The notes beneath the pieces are model-generated. The model searched no databases and was not told the DNA's origin. It saw nothing but the letters and a program-made list of their open reading frames with translations. Source: Mycolicibacterium sp. BiH015 (GTDB lineage Bacteria > Actinomycetota > Actinomycetes > Mycobacteriales > Mycobacteriaceae). From it: a stretch of DNA of 64,000 nucleotides. How positions within the stretch are numbered: the first letter of the stretch is position 1; each line of letters begins with the position of its first letter. Where the stretch lies: the NCBI RefSeq assembly GCF_027706845.1, contig NZ_JAQGCZ010000016.1, positions 1 to 64,000 on the forward strand, in the 5' to 3' direction. The translations under genes were made by a program, and so were the position numbers. Below are positions 33,197-40,774 of this stretch, piece by piece.

Positions 33197-33772
33197 TCAG
33201 GTAGCCCAGGGCACCCGGCAGGAGTCACCCGAATTGAACCCCTGCTCCGTGATCCCGAGCGCGGCGTTCATCCGGGCCCGCATGTTCTCCACGCCGATCT
33301 GGTAGGTCAGCTCCATCACGCCCTTGTCGCCGAACCGGCGGCGAAGATCGTCGACCTGTTCGTCGGTCACGGTGTGCGGGTCTGCCGTCACCGCCGCCGC
33401 GTAGGCGATGGCGGCACGCTCGTCGTCGGAGAAGTTCGGCGAGGTCGCGTAGTCGTCAATGTCCCTGAGCCGGGCCATGTCCAGGCCGTCCAGACGCATC
33501 AGCATCGCACCGAAGTCGACGCACCACGAGCAGCCGATCTGCCGGGCGACCCAGTAGACGGCCAGCTCGCGCACGCTGGCCGGCAGCTCGGTGCAGGCCC
33601 GCTCCAGCATGCCCTCGTGCATGGCGCCCGCCATCATGAGACCGGGATGGTGGGCATAGATCGCGAACGGTTCCGGCACCTCCCCGAAGCGGCGCTTGGC
33701 GTAGCGCCACATCAGGCGGGTCATCAACGATGCGCGTTGCGGGGGCACGGGTGCGATGCGTGTTGGCGTCAT
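33197..33772 (-). CDS. Carboxymuconolactone decarboxylase / AhpD-like protein
   Basis: A 191-residue AhpD-fold protein. The redox motif CSWC (near residue 80) with the following DFGAMLM places it with peroxidase-like AhpD relatives rather than true decarboxylases. ARQIGCSWCVDFG and DDERAAIAYAAAVTADP are family signatures. It is the 'C' member of the COE set near sigJ. Immediately upstream is an exact TGTCACA-N16-CGTC promoter. The ATG lies 8 bases after the CGTC box and no ribosome site is visible, so the mRNA is probably leaderless. It is likely a direct SigJ target. Confidence 0.88.
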   Translation of the reverse strand: MTPTRIAPVPPQRASLMTRLMWRYAKRRFGEVPEPFAIYAHHPGLMMAGAMHEGMLERACTELPASVRELAVYWVARQIGCSWCVDFGAMLMRLDGLDMARLRDIDDYATSPNFSDDERAAIAYAAAVTADPHTVTDEQVDDLRRRFGDKGVMELTYQIGVENMRARMNAALGITEQGFNSGDSCRVPWAT

Positions 33773-33780
33773 ACCGATGA

Positions 33781-33807
33781 GACGGCGCAGCGCGGCCAGA
33801 TGTGACA
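33781..33807 (-). promoter_or_regulatory. ECF41-type (SigJ) promoter
   Basis: On the minus strand TGTCACA, a 16-base spacer and CGTC, the exact -35/-10 signature described for ECF41 sigma factors. It ends 8 bases before the AhpD-like start at 33772. Box positions are 33801-33807 and 33781-33784. Seen directly; assignment to SigJ rests on the family consensus and the adjacent sigma gene. Confidence 0.75.
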
Positions 33808-33826
33808 GCCGCGGGGCCCGGCTCTG

Positions 33827-34207
33827 TCAGCGTTCGCGGACTGCGTGCACCGCCGACCGTGCGACCCGGACGGCCGGATGGCGCTTCGCCGACGCCTTGG
33901 CCACCCGATAGGCGATCCAGACAGCTCCAACCGCGAGGGCCGCGGCCCCGATGCCGAACGCGACACCCTTGCCGTTGACGCTGTCGGCCTTGGCGGCGAG
34001 ATCGTCGGCGGTGTTGCTGATGGTCTGCTTGACATCCTGCGCCGTGTCGGCGGCCACGTCCTTGGCTTCGTCGATTGCCTTGGTGACATCGGACTTGACC
34101 TGATCGGCTTTGCCCTCGGTCTGCAGCTGGTCGTCCTGGAGTGCTTTGCCTGCGGCTTCCTTGGCGACTCCGGTCAGCTTCTCGGCGCCGTTGGTCGGTT
34201 CACCCAT
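33827..34207 (-). CDS. CsbD-like stress protein with C-terminal membrane segment
   Basis: A 126-residue protein. Residues 1-40 are CsbD-like (EKLTGVAKEAAGKALQDDQLQTEGK). A charged, apolipophorin-like amphipathic stretch follows (40-80, SDVTKAIDEAKDVAADTAQD), then one hydrophobic segment (about 88-105) and a basic tail. CsbD proteins are general-stress proteins of unknown mechanism; the membrane tail would anchor this one. A strong AAGGAGA ribosome site lies 8 bases before the ATG at 34207. A possible SigF-type promoter precedes it. Confidence 0.82.
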   Translation of the reverse strand: MGEPTNGAEKLTGVAKEAAGKALQDDQLQTEGKADQVKSDVTKAIDEAKDVAADTAQDVKQTISNTADDLAAKADSVNGKGVAFGIGAAALAVGAVWIAYRVAKASAKRHPAVRVARSAVHAVRER

Positions 34208-34264
34208 CGTCGTGTCTCCTTCGCCCCGTCCCAGGTATGCGGGACGGATGGTGGTCGGTTGTAT

Positions 34265-34291
34265 GTACCGACGTCGCGTACGGCCGAAACC
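34265..34291 (-). promoter_or_regulatory. Possible SigF-type promoter for the CsbD-like gene
   Basis: GGTTT (34287-34291) and CGGTAC (34265-34270) on the minus strand, 16 bases apart, resemble the mycobacterial SigF consensus GGTTT-N15/17-GGGTA. One -10 base deviates. Fits a general-stress gene; weak on its own. Confidence 0.3.
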
Positions 34292-34305
34292 GAACGTGGC
34301 GCAGC

Positions 34306-34319
34306 TGTGACCTGTCACA
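34306..34319. promoter_or_regulatory. Palindrome upstream of the CsbD-like gene
   Basis: TGTGAC-CT-GTCACA, perfect 6-bp arms. It resembles a CRP half-site pair but with a 4-base rather than 6-base centre, so CRP binding is doubtful. It lies about 100 bases before the CsbD-like start and just past the SDR stop at 34337. Confidence 0.35.
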
Positions 34320-34336
34320 CGGCAGGGTCAGGCATT

Positions 34337-35152
34337 TCACCCCATGGTGCGGCGGCTGGCTCTGGTCATCAGTCGCACCATCAGGCCGCGCGGCAGCGGG
34401 CTGATCAGTCGCGCTCCCGTTCGAATTCGCCTGTCGCCGAAACATGTCGGGCCTCGTCCCAGGTGCGCGAACGCCGCAGCGACGACCTCGTCGACGGTGG
34501 CGGCATGACCGACGGGATCGTCCGGTCCGGCCAGTCCTCGGGCATGGCGCGTGCGGCGCAACGAGGGGGTGTCGGTCTCACCCATGACCACGCCGAGCAC
34601 GTCGACTCCGTCGCCGCGCAACTCACTCCACAACGCTTCCGCGAAGATCATGTCGAACGCCTTGGTCGCGCCGTAGACGGCGATGTTGCTCGTCCCGGCG
34701 AACGCCGCCCCCGAGCTGAGGATCATGATCCCGCCGCGCCCTCGGTCCACCATGGCCCGCGCATAGTGGTGGGTCAGCTGCATCGGGGTCCGGCAGTTGC
34801 GGTCGAGCAGCCCTTCGGCGGCCTCGATGGTCTTGTCCAGGAACGGCGTGAAGTCCGGGTCGCCGCCCGCGCAGTACACGAGCAGCCCGACGTCCAGGTC
34901 CGCCGTGGCGGCGACGATCTCTGACGTAGCCGACGCCGTGGTCAGATCCGCTGTGATGCATCGGGTGTCGACGGCGGTGCGGTCGCGGATGCTCGCTGCG
35001 ACCTGTTCGAGCGTTTCCGGTCGACGCGCCACCAGCACCGTATTCAGTCCTCGCTCGGCCGCCCCGTGCGCGAAGGCGGCTCCGATACCTTCGGATGCGC
35101 CCGCGATCACCGCCCAGGGGCCGTATGTCGCCCGTAGGTCGTTTCGCGGCAT
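34337..35152 (-). CDS. Short-chain dehydrogenase/reductase
   Basis: A 271-residue classical SDR. Cofactor loop GASEGIG is near residue 17, an NAG-like YCAGG near 95, catalytic Ser in LSSGAA near 150 and YGATK (Tyr, Lys) near 163. VLVARRPETL suggests NADP preference (Arg-Arg after strand 2). A basic C-terminal extension of about 35 residues follows the usual fold end. The substrate is unknown. The ATG at 35152 is chosen because the Rossmann start follows directly; the open frame extends further upstream without a ribosome site. Confidence 0.88.
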   Translation of the reverse strand: MPRNDLRATYGPWAVIAGASEGIGAAFAHGAAERGLNTVLVARRPETLEQVAASIRDRTAVDTRCITADLTTASATSEIVAATADLDVGLLVYCAGGDPDFTPFLDKTIEAAEGLLDRNCRTPMQLTHHYARAMVDRGRGGIMILSSGAAFAGTSNIAVYGATKAFDMIFAEALWSELRGDGVDVLGVVMGETDTPSLRRTRHARGLAGPDDPVGHAATVDEVVAAAFAHLGRGPTCFGDRRIRTGARLISPLPRGLMVRLMTRASRRTMG

Positions 35153-35261
35153 GCCCTTGTTTACCCCTGCTGTGTGTTTCCGTCCGTAGCGCCCTACAGA
35201 TCGGCCAGTTTTGGGCGCGCGGTGCATACGTGAAACGGCCGTGGCGGGGTACGAAGGGAGC

Positions 35262-36416
35262 GTGAACGACAGATCGGGCACATCGCCCACCCGTGGGGCG
35301 GTCTACGCCGGCCATCTTCGGTCCAGTGCAGTGGTGGCCGTTCAGTTCATCGCGGTGGCCGCCGCGCTGTGGGTCCTGGCCTGGGTAGTGGGCAAGACGT
35401 GGGTCATCTTGTTGCCAGTAGTGCTCGCATTGATCGTGTGCACCGTGCTGTGGTCGCCCGTGCGCTGGCTCCGGAACAAGGGCTTGCCGCCGGCGGCCGC
35501 AGCCTTGGTCGTGCTCCTGCTGGCGGTCGCGGTCGTCGCCGGCGTGATCGCCGCGGTGGCGCCTGCGATCGTCGGCCAGTCCGCTGAACTCGCCGAGCAG
35601 GCCACCGCGGGCGTCGTGCAGGTGCGGGATTGGTTGAGCGGGCCGCCGCTGAGAATCAGTGAGGAGCAACTCGATTCGGCAGTCGAAGCGATCACCGATC
35701 GATTGAATTCGAGCAGCGCGCAGATTGCGTCTGGTGTCTTCACCGGAGTCAGTGCGGCGACGTCGGCACTGGTCACGCTTTTTACCGCCGTCGTCGTGAC
35801 CTTTTTCTTCCTCAAAGACGGGCCGAGGTTCATTCCATGGCTGCGGCGCACCGTCGGCAAGCCCGCGGCGCCTCACCTCACCGAGGTTCTTCACCGGATC
35901 TGGGCGACCCTCGGAGGGTTCATCCGCACCCAGGCCCTTGTCAGCCTCGTCGACGCGGTGCTGATCGGGCTCGGCTTGGTCATCCTCGGGGTTCCGCTGG
36001 CCTACGCCTTGGCGATCATCACGTTCATTGCCGGCTTCATTCCCATCGTCGGCGCTTTCGTGGCCGGCGGATTGGCGGTACTGATCGCTCTGGTCGCCAA
36101 CGGTCCGGTCACGGCGCTCATCGTGCTGGCGATCATCGTGGTCGTGCAGCAACTCGAGGGAAACGTGCTGCAGCCGTGGCTGCAGTCGAGGTCGATGAAG
36201 CTCCACGCGGTAATCGTGCTACTGGCTGTCACCTTGGGTGCCTCGCTCTTCGGTGTGAGCGGCGCGTTCCTGGCGGTTCCGGTGGCGGCGACGCTTGCGG
36301 TGATCTTGCGGTACTACCTGGAGCAGGTGCGTGAGCGGGCCGGTGACGAAGACGGCGATGACGACGAAGGTGAGGTGCCGGCGGACGCTGCCGGGCAAGA
36401 ATCATCACCTGCGTGA
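35262..36416 (+). CDS. AI-2E-family membrane transporter
   Basis: A 384-residue membrane protein with about eight hydrophobic segments. The family signature sits in the second half (FIAGFIPIVGAFVAGGLAVLIA, then VVVQQLEGNVLQPWLQ) and the GGFIRTQALVSLVDAVLIGLGL segment precedes it. The family (TqsA/PerM/YdiK) exports autoinducer-like or other small molecules, or Na/H; the substrate here is unknown. The tail is acidic (DEDGDDDEGE). GTG at 35262 has GAAGGGAG 3 bases upstream, fixing the start. It overlaps the convergent CGNR gene by 12 bases. Confidence 0.88.
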   Translation: MNDRSGTSPTRGAVYAGHLRSSAVVAVQFIAVAAALWVLAWVVGKTWVILLPVVLALIVCTVLWSPVRWLRNKGLPPAAAALVVLLLAVAVVAGVIAAVAPAIVGQSAELAEQATAGVVQVRDWLSGPPLRISEEQLDSAVEAITDRLNSSSAQIASGVFTGVSAATSALVTLFTAVVVTFFFLKDGPRFIPWLRRTVGKPAAPHLTEVLHRIWATLGGFIRTQALVSLVDAVLIGLGLVILGVPLAYALAIITFIAGFIPIVGAFVAGGLAVLIALVANGPVTALIVLAIIVVVQQLEGNVLQPWLQSRSMKLHAVIVLLAVTLGASLFGVSGAFLAVPVAATLAVILRYYLEQVRERAGDEDGDDDEGEVPADAAGQESSPA

Positions 36417-36908
36417 TCGCTGATAGTGGCGGCGCGCCTTCATTCTGTTGCCGCAGATCGCCATCGAGCACCACCGTGCCGTGTTCGGCTTGCTGCGATC
36501 GATCAGGAACAGTCGGCATTCGGTGTTCGCGCACGGCCTGAGCCGCCCCGGGCCGGTGAGGCGCAGACCGTCCCATGCCAGGACCGCTCGCGCCGCGCCG
36601 CTGGCGCCCTCAAGATGCCAGTTCACGCCGTCCTTGCCGACGCGTGCCGCGAGCCGGACACCGGAGAGGAACGGTTGCAGGACCGCAGGTGACGCGTCGC
36701 CGCGAACCACCGCCTGCAATGCCCCTCTGGCTTCGACCAGGGCCGTCCACTCCTGGGTGCGCACAGGCACCTCGTGTGCGGCCAACCACTCGGCGGAGGT
36801 CGCGAGGTCGGGTAGTGCATCGGTCGGCACGCCGTCCACCACCGGCGTGGTGTTGAGCAGATCGAGCAGGAATGCCTCGTCGGACGCGGTCGTGACGCGC
36901 AGCTCCAT
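36405..36908 (-). CDS. CGNR zinc-finger (ABATE domain) regulator
   Basis: A 167-residue protein with an N-terminal ABATE-type domain (LDLLNTTPVVDGVPTD) and C-terminal CGNR zinc finger: CANTECRLFLIDRS, then WCSMAICGNRMKARRHY. Four Cys (C-x4-C and C-x4-C) bind zinc, and the domain is thought to bind DNA. Strong TTTGGAGG ribosome site 6 bases before the ATG at 36908. It diverges over 85 bases from an Asp-nucleophile hydrolase and probably regulates it (inference). Confidence 0.85.
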   Translation of the reverse strand: MELRVTTASDEAFLLDLLNTTPVVDGVPTDALPDLATSAEWLAAHEVPVRTQEWTALVEARGALQAVVRGDASPAVLQPFLSGVRLAARVGKDGVNWHLEGASGAARAVLAWDGLRLTGPGRLRPCANTECRLFLIDRSKPNTARWCSMAICGNRMKARRHYQRSRR

Positions 36909-36936
36909 AACTAACCTCCAAAAGACTATTGACAGG

Positions 36937-36966
36937 TTACACAAGGCCATGTTGACTGTCTATAAC
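36937..36966 (+). promoter_or_regulatory. Candidate SigA-type promoter of the Asp-nucleophile hydrolase
   Basis: TTACAC, 18 bases, TATAAC, ending 28 bases before the GTG at 36994. The region is unusually AT-rich for this genome and lies between the CGNR regulator and its divergent neighbour. Confidence 0.35.
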
Positions 36967-36993
36967 CATCAAAACTACTTATGGGAGTTAGCC

Positions 36994-37860
36994 GTGTCCG
37001 AGGTCCATCATCGTTATGCCAGTGTCGACGGTCGCCAGATCTTCTACCGGGAGGCAGGCGCCGTCGATGCGCCCGTCGTCGTGCTCCTGCACGGGTTTCC
37101 GACCAGCTCGTTCATGTTCCGCAACCTGATCCCGGCGCTGGCCGACCGTTACCGCGTGATCGCACCCGACTATCTCGGCTTCGGCTACTCCGACGCTCCC
37201 TCCGCCGATGAGTTCGACTACACCTTCGACGCCCTGGCCGCGCATGTCGCGGGCCTGCTCGACCAGCTCGGGGTGTCGCGCTACGCGATCTACGTCCAGG
37301 ACTATGGGGCGCCGGTCGGCTGGCGACTGGCACTGCGGGACCCGGAGGCGATCACGGCGATCATCACCCAGAACGGGAACGGGTACGACGCGGGATTCGT
37401 CGCCGACGGCTGGCAGCCGGCCTGGGATTACCAGCGGGAGCAGACGCCGGCGACCGAGGCGGCGCTGCGGCAGATCCTGACCTTCGAGACGACGAAGATG
37501 CAATACGTCGCCGGTGTTCCCGACGAGTCGGTCGTCAGTCCCGACACGTGGCATCACGACTATGCGCTGCTGTCGCGGCCGGGGAACGACAAGATCCAGT
37601 TGAAGCTGTTCCTGGACTACGCCACCAACCCGAAGCTCTATCCCGCCCTGCACGACTATCTGCGTGCCAGTGGCGTTCCGCTGCTGGCCGTCTGGGGCGA
37701 CAAGGACCCGTTCTTCGGGCCCGACGGTGCGCGAGCCTTCGCCAAGGACGCGGTGGACGCGGAGATCCACCTTCGCGACGGCGGTCATTTCCTGCTGGAG
37801 AGCGACTTCTCCGCGGTCACGGAACTGATTCGCGACTTCCTGGCACGCCGCAACCGTTAA
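36994..37860 (+). CDS. Alpha/beta hydrolase with Asp nucleophile (dehalogenase/epoxide-hydrolase-like)
   Basis: A 288-residue hydrolase. Oxyanion motif HGFPTSSFMFRNL is near residue 32. The nucleophile elbow is VQDYGAPVG (Asp near 106), as in haloalkane dehalogenases and epoxide hydrolases rather than Ser esterases. Acid WGDKDPFFGPDG and catalytic His DGGHFLLES (near 268) follow. The residue after the nucleophile is Tyr, not the halide-binding Trp of classic haloalkane dehalogenases, so epoxide or other C-O/C-X hydrolysis is open. GTG at 36994 has GGGAG 6 bases upstream. Divergent from a CGNR regulator; overlaps the convergent esterase by 4 bases. Confidence 0.85.
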   Translation: MSEVHHRYASVDGRQIFYREAGAVDAPVVVLLHGFPTSSFMFRNLIPALADRYRVIAPDYLGFGYSDAPSADEFDYTFDALAAHVAGLLDQLGVSRYAIYVQDYGAPVGWRLALRDPEAITAIITQNGNGYDAGFVADGWQPAWDYQREQTPATEAALRQILTFETTKMQYVAGVPDESVVSPDTWHHDYALLSRPGNDKIQLKLFLDYATNPKLYPALHDYLRASGVPLLAVWGDKDPFFGPDGARAFAKDAVDAEIHLRDGGHFLLESDFSAVTELIRDFLARRNR

Positions 37861-38759
37861 CCGGTGGCCGCGACGACGTCGGCTACCAGTGCGTCGTACA
37901 TCCGGCGCGTGGTGTCGACGTCGTCGGTCATGATGTTGTAGCCGTGGTCGACGCCCGCCACGTCGTAGTGGCGCATCAGCGAGCCCGCCTGGTCGAGCTT
38001 CGCCGCGTAGCGCACGCCTTCGTCGCGCAGCCGGTCGTACTCGGTGGTGACGACGATCGCAGGCGCGATCCCGGAGATGTCGCCAGCATTCGATCCCCAG
38101 ACGGGCGAGGCGAATCGGTGCTTTCGGTCCTCGCGCCGCGGAATGTATGCGGTGTCGAAGACCTCACCCATCCATGGCGTCAGGATGGCTGGCGAACCTA
38201 TCGGAGATGTCTTCTCCGATGTCGGCGTCACCAAATCCAAAGGGGCATAGTGCAACACCTGCGCACAGATGCGCGGTCCGCCGGCTTCCAACGCCATCCG
38301 CGAGACCGCCGCTGACAGGTTGCCGCCTGCGCTCTGGCCACCGACGCACAGTCGGCCACCGTCCCAGTCGCGTTCGGCGGCGCCGGCCCAGCGGACCACG
38401 TCGAACACCTGCTCCGCCGCGTCCGGAAAACGGCGAGCGGGGGCCAGGACATAGTCGACGTTGACGACGACCACGCCTGCGCGGGCGGCCAGATACCGGC
38501 ACCACGGGTCGTCCTGCTCGGGATGACCGACGACGAAGCCGCCGCCGTGAGCGTTGACGTAGACGGCGGGACGGTCGGTGGACTCGGGCGGACGATAGAT
38601 CGTGACCCGGGCGGGTCCGTGCCGGGTGGCGACGGTGTCGCTCTCGACGATGCCTTCGATCTCAGGAAACCGAACGGCCTGTTTCGGCGCCGGGTTCACG
38701 GTCAGTGCGAACAGTCGCGCCGCCGTGTCGGCGACGGGTTGCCAGGACAACAGCGACAC
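37857..38759 (-). CDS. HSL-type esterase/lipase (alpha/beta hydrolase fold-3)
   Basis: A 300-residue hormone-sensitive-lipase-family esterase. Oxyanion motif NAHGGGF is near residue 70 and nucleophile GQSAGGN near 142. The catalytic Asp is probably in TTEYDRLRDEG and the His in VAGVDHGY (near 272). No signal peptide. This Lip-type family hydrolyses short to medium acyl esters. GTG start. It converges with the Asp-nucleophile hydrolase (4-base overlap) and follows the TetR gene of 38793 on the same strand by 33 bases, so it may be under that regulator. Confidence 0.87.
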   Translation of the reverse strand: MSLLSWQPVADTAARLFALTVNPAPKQAVRFPEIEGIVESDTVATRHGPARVTIYRPPESTDRPAVYVNAHGGGFVVGHPEQDDPWCRYLAARAGVVVVNVDYVLAPARRFPDAAEQVFDVVRWAGAAERDWDGGRLCVGGQSAGGNLSAAVSRMALEAGGPRICAQVLHYAPLDLVTPTSEKTSPIGSPAILTPWMGEVFDTAYIPRREDRKHRFASPVWGSNAGDISGIAPAIVVTTEYDRLRDEGVRYAAKLDQAGSLMRHYDVAGVDHGYNIMTDDVDTTRRMYDALVADVVAATG

Positions 38760-38792
38760 GGAATTCCTTTCTTGGAGCGGACCTATGGCGAA

Positions 38793-39440
38793 CTAGCGCG
38801 TGAAGACGGTTTCGGCGAGCATGCGCCGCGCCCACCGGCGATAAGTCTCGATGCTCCAGCCTTGAGATGTCAGGCGCAGGTACATCTCGAAGCCCCCCAG
38901 CGCCGAGGAGCTTTCGACGAGTTCGTCGAACGGGACGTCGTCACGGATCCAGCCTCGTTCGCGATAGGTGGTGCAGATTCGGCGCCATTGCAGTGTCACA
39001 CTCGCAACGAGCTCGCGGCGGTAGCGGTCCAGTTCGGGGTCGGCATTCGCCGCCCCGATGAGTGCCTCGGCCAACTTGGCGCTCCTGAGGTGCACGTCAG
39101 ACTGCGTCGCGACGAGCATGTCGATTGCCTCGTCTGGACTCTGCGCCGCGACGAGGTCGCGCCCGAGGTCGAGGTTGAGGATGTTGCCCTCGCCGGATAC
39201 GCCGACTGCAACCGTTTCGACGGCGGCGATCAAGAGGGCGGCCTTGGGACCGTGACCCTGCACGGTTTCGGCGGAAACGCCGGCTTTCGCCGCGATCTTG
39301 GCCAGCGTCGTGCCCGCGTAGCCCTCCGCGGCGAAGAGTTCCACCGCGGCGTCGACGATCCGCTGCCGGGTCGCTCGGGCCTGCTGTCGGCGCAGATCGG
39401 AGCGGTAGCGGCGGGGCGAAGATATTGACTTGGGTGGCAC
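38793..39440 (-). CDS. TetR-family transcriptional regulator
   Basis: A 215-residue regulator with an N-terminal helix-turn-helix (RQRIVDAAVELFAAEGYAGT, then AKIAAKAGVSAETVQGHGPK). The C-terminal ligand domain shows no named subfamily. GTG at 39440 is taken as the start; an in-frame TTG at 39464 would run through the shared promoter. It diverges from the glycosyltransferase gene with a promoter-overlapping palindrome between, and lies upstream of the HSL-type esterase on the same strand, so it probably controls both directions. Confidence 0.83.
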   Translation of the reverse strand: MPPKSISSPRRYRSDLRRQQARATRQRIVDAAVELFAAEGYAGTTLAKIAAKAGVSAETVQGHGPKAALLIAAVETVAVGVSGEGNILNLDLGRDLVAAQSPDEAIDMLVATQSDVHLRSAKLAEALIGAANADPELDRYRRELVASVTLQWRRICTTYRERGWIRDDVPFDELVESSSALGGFEMYLRLTSQGWSIETYRRWARRMLAETVFTR

Positions 39441-39453
39441 AGTAATCAATACT
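39425..39453 (+). promoter_or_regulatory. SigA-type promoter with overlapping operator (glycosyltransferase)
   Basis: TTGACT at 39425-39430, 17 bases, AATACT at 39448-39453, placing the start of transcription about 15 bases before the gene at 39476. The inverted repeat AGTA-ATCAA-TACT (39441-39453) covers the -10, which fits repression by the divergent TetR protein. Part of the site touches that regulator's own start. Confidence 0.55.
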
Positions 39454-39475
39454 ACAGGGGACAACTGGGGGAGCT

Positions 39476-40774
39476 ATGTCGTCGATCGTGTTGTGCAGCA
39501 TTCCTGCCCACGGCCATGTCGCGCCGCTGCTCGCCGTGGCCGAGAACTTTGTCAAGCGCGGTGACGACGTCCGGTTCATCACCGGGTCCCGCTTCGCAGA
39601 CAAGATCGCAGCGACGGGTGCCGTGCATGTCCCGCTACCGCCGGAAGCCGATTACGACGAGTCGGTCTTCGACCAGCTCCCGGCGCGCAAGCACCTCAAA
39701 GGTGTTCGGGCGGCTGCCTTCGACGTCGAGCACGTGTTCGCCAGGCCGGCCGAGGCGCAGTACGACATCCTGCGGGCGACGCTCGCATCGCGGCCCGCTC
39801 ACGTGGTCATCACAGAACCTGTGTTCCTCGGCGCCGCGATGCTGTTGGCGCACGAACGGCCCCTCCGGCCTGCCGTCGTCATGTGCAGTGTGGTCCCGCT
39901 CTGTATCGACAGTCTGGACAAGGCGCCGTTCGGTATGGGGCTGCCGCCGGCGCGGGTGCTCAACCGGCCCCGCAATGCGCTGCTCACCGCGGTCCAGCGT
40001 CGGCTGCTTCGCCGACCGTATCGCATCATCGACGATATCCACCGCCAAATACATGGCACTGCAATGCCTTTCAGTATGGTCGATGCCGGTCGGCACACGG
40101 ATGCTCTGGTCCAGCTCGGCGTCGCCTCCTTCGAGTATCCGTTGTCGGACGCGCCGTCGGGACTGCGCTTCATCGGTCCGCTGGCAATTGCCGGATCGCC
40201 TGTGCCGCTGCCGCAGTGGTGGCCGGATCTCGACGGTAGCCGTCCGGTCGTGCACGTCACTCAAGGCACCGTGGCCAACGCCGACTATCGCCAGACGATC
40301 GCGCCCACGCTCGAAGCGCTCGCCGAGGAGGATGTCCTCGTGGTCGTCACGACGGGCGGACGGCCCCTGGACACCCTGCCCCCGCTGCCCCGCAACGCGC
40401 GAGCGGCGACGTTCCTGCCGTACCACGAATTGCTTCCCCGCACTGCTGTTTACGTGACCAATGGCGGATTCGGCGGTGTTCAATACGCGCTGCGCTACGG
40501 CGTGCCGATCGTGGCGACCGGAGGCAAGGAGGACAAGCCGGAAGTGGGCGCGCGCGTCGCATGGTCGGGCGCCGGCCGTCGGATCAGATCGGAACGACCG
40601 TCGTCGCGCGCCTTGAGGCGCGAGATCCTGACGGTCCTTCGTGACCCTCGCTATCGGCAGGCAAGCCGGCGCATCGCCGAGGACATCGCCGCAGCGCCCG
40701 GGTTCGCCGGGCTGGCGGCAGTCGTCGACGAGCTGATCGACGGGCCTACCGCGCGAACATCAACGCGCGCTTGA
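39476..40774 (+). CDS. GT1-family glycosyltransferase (MGT/UGT-like)
   Basis: A 432-residue GT-B glycosyltransferase. The N-domain begins SIPAHGHVAPLLAVAENFVKRG (acceptor side), and the C-domain carries the donor-binding stretch VTNGGFGGVQYALRYGVPIV followed by KEDKPEVGARVAWSGAG, the variant PSPG-like motif of macrolide-type transferases. It probably glycosylates a small hydrophobic acceptor; neither sugar nor acceptor can be read. Ribosome site GGGGGAG lies 4 bases before the ATG. It overlaps sdhB by 29 bases at the 3' end. Confidence 0.87.
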   Translation: MSSIVLCSIPAHGHVAPLLAVAENFVKRGDDVRFITGSRFADKIAATGAVHVPLPPEADYDESVFDQLPARKHLKGVRAAAFDVEHVFARPAEAQYDILRATLASRPAHVVITEPVFLGAAMLLAHERPLRPAVVMCSVVPLCIDSLDKAPFGMGLPPARVLNRPRNALLTAVQRRLLRRPYRIIDDIHRQIHGTAMPFSMVDAGRHTDALVQLGVASFEYPLSDAPSGLRFIGPLAIAGSPVPLPQWWPDLDGSRPVVHVTQGTVANADYRQTIAPTLEALAEEDVLVVVTTGGRPLDTLPPLPRNARAATFLPYHELLPRTAVYVTNGGFGGVQYALRYGVPIVATGGKEDKPEVGARVAWSGAGRRIRSERPSSRALRREILTVLRDPRYRQASRRIAEDIAAAPGFAGLAAVVDELIDGPTARTSTRA

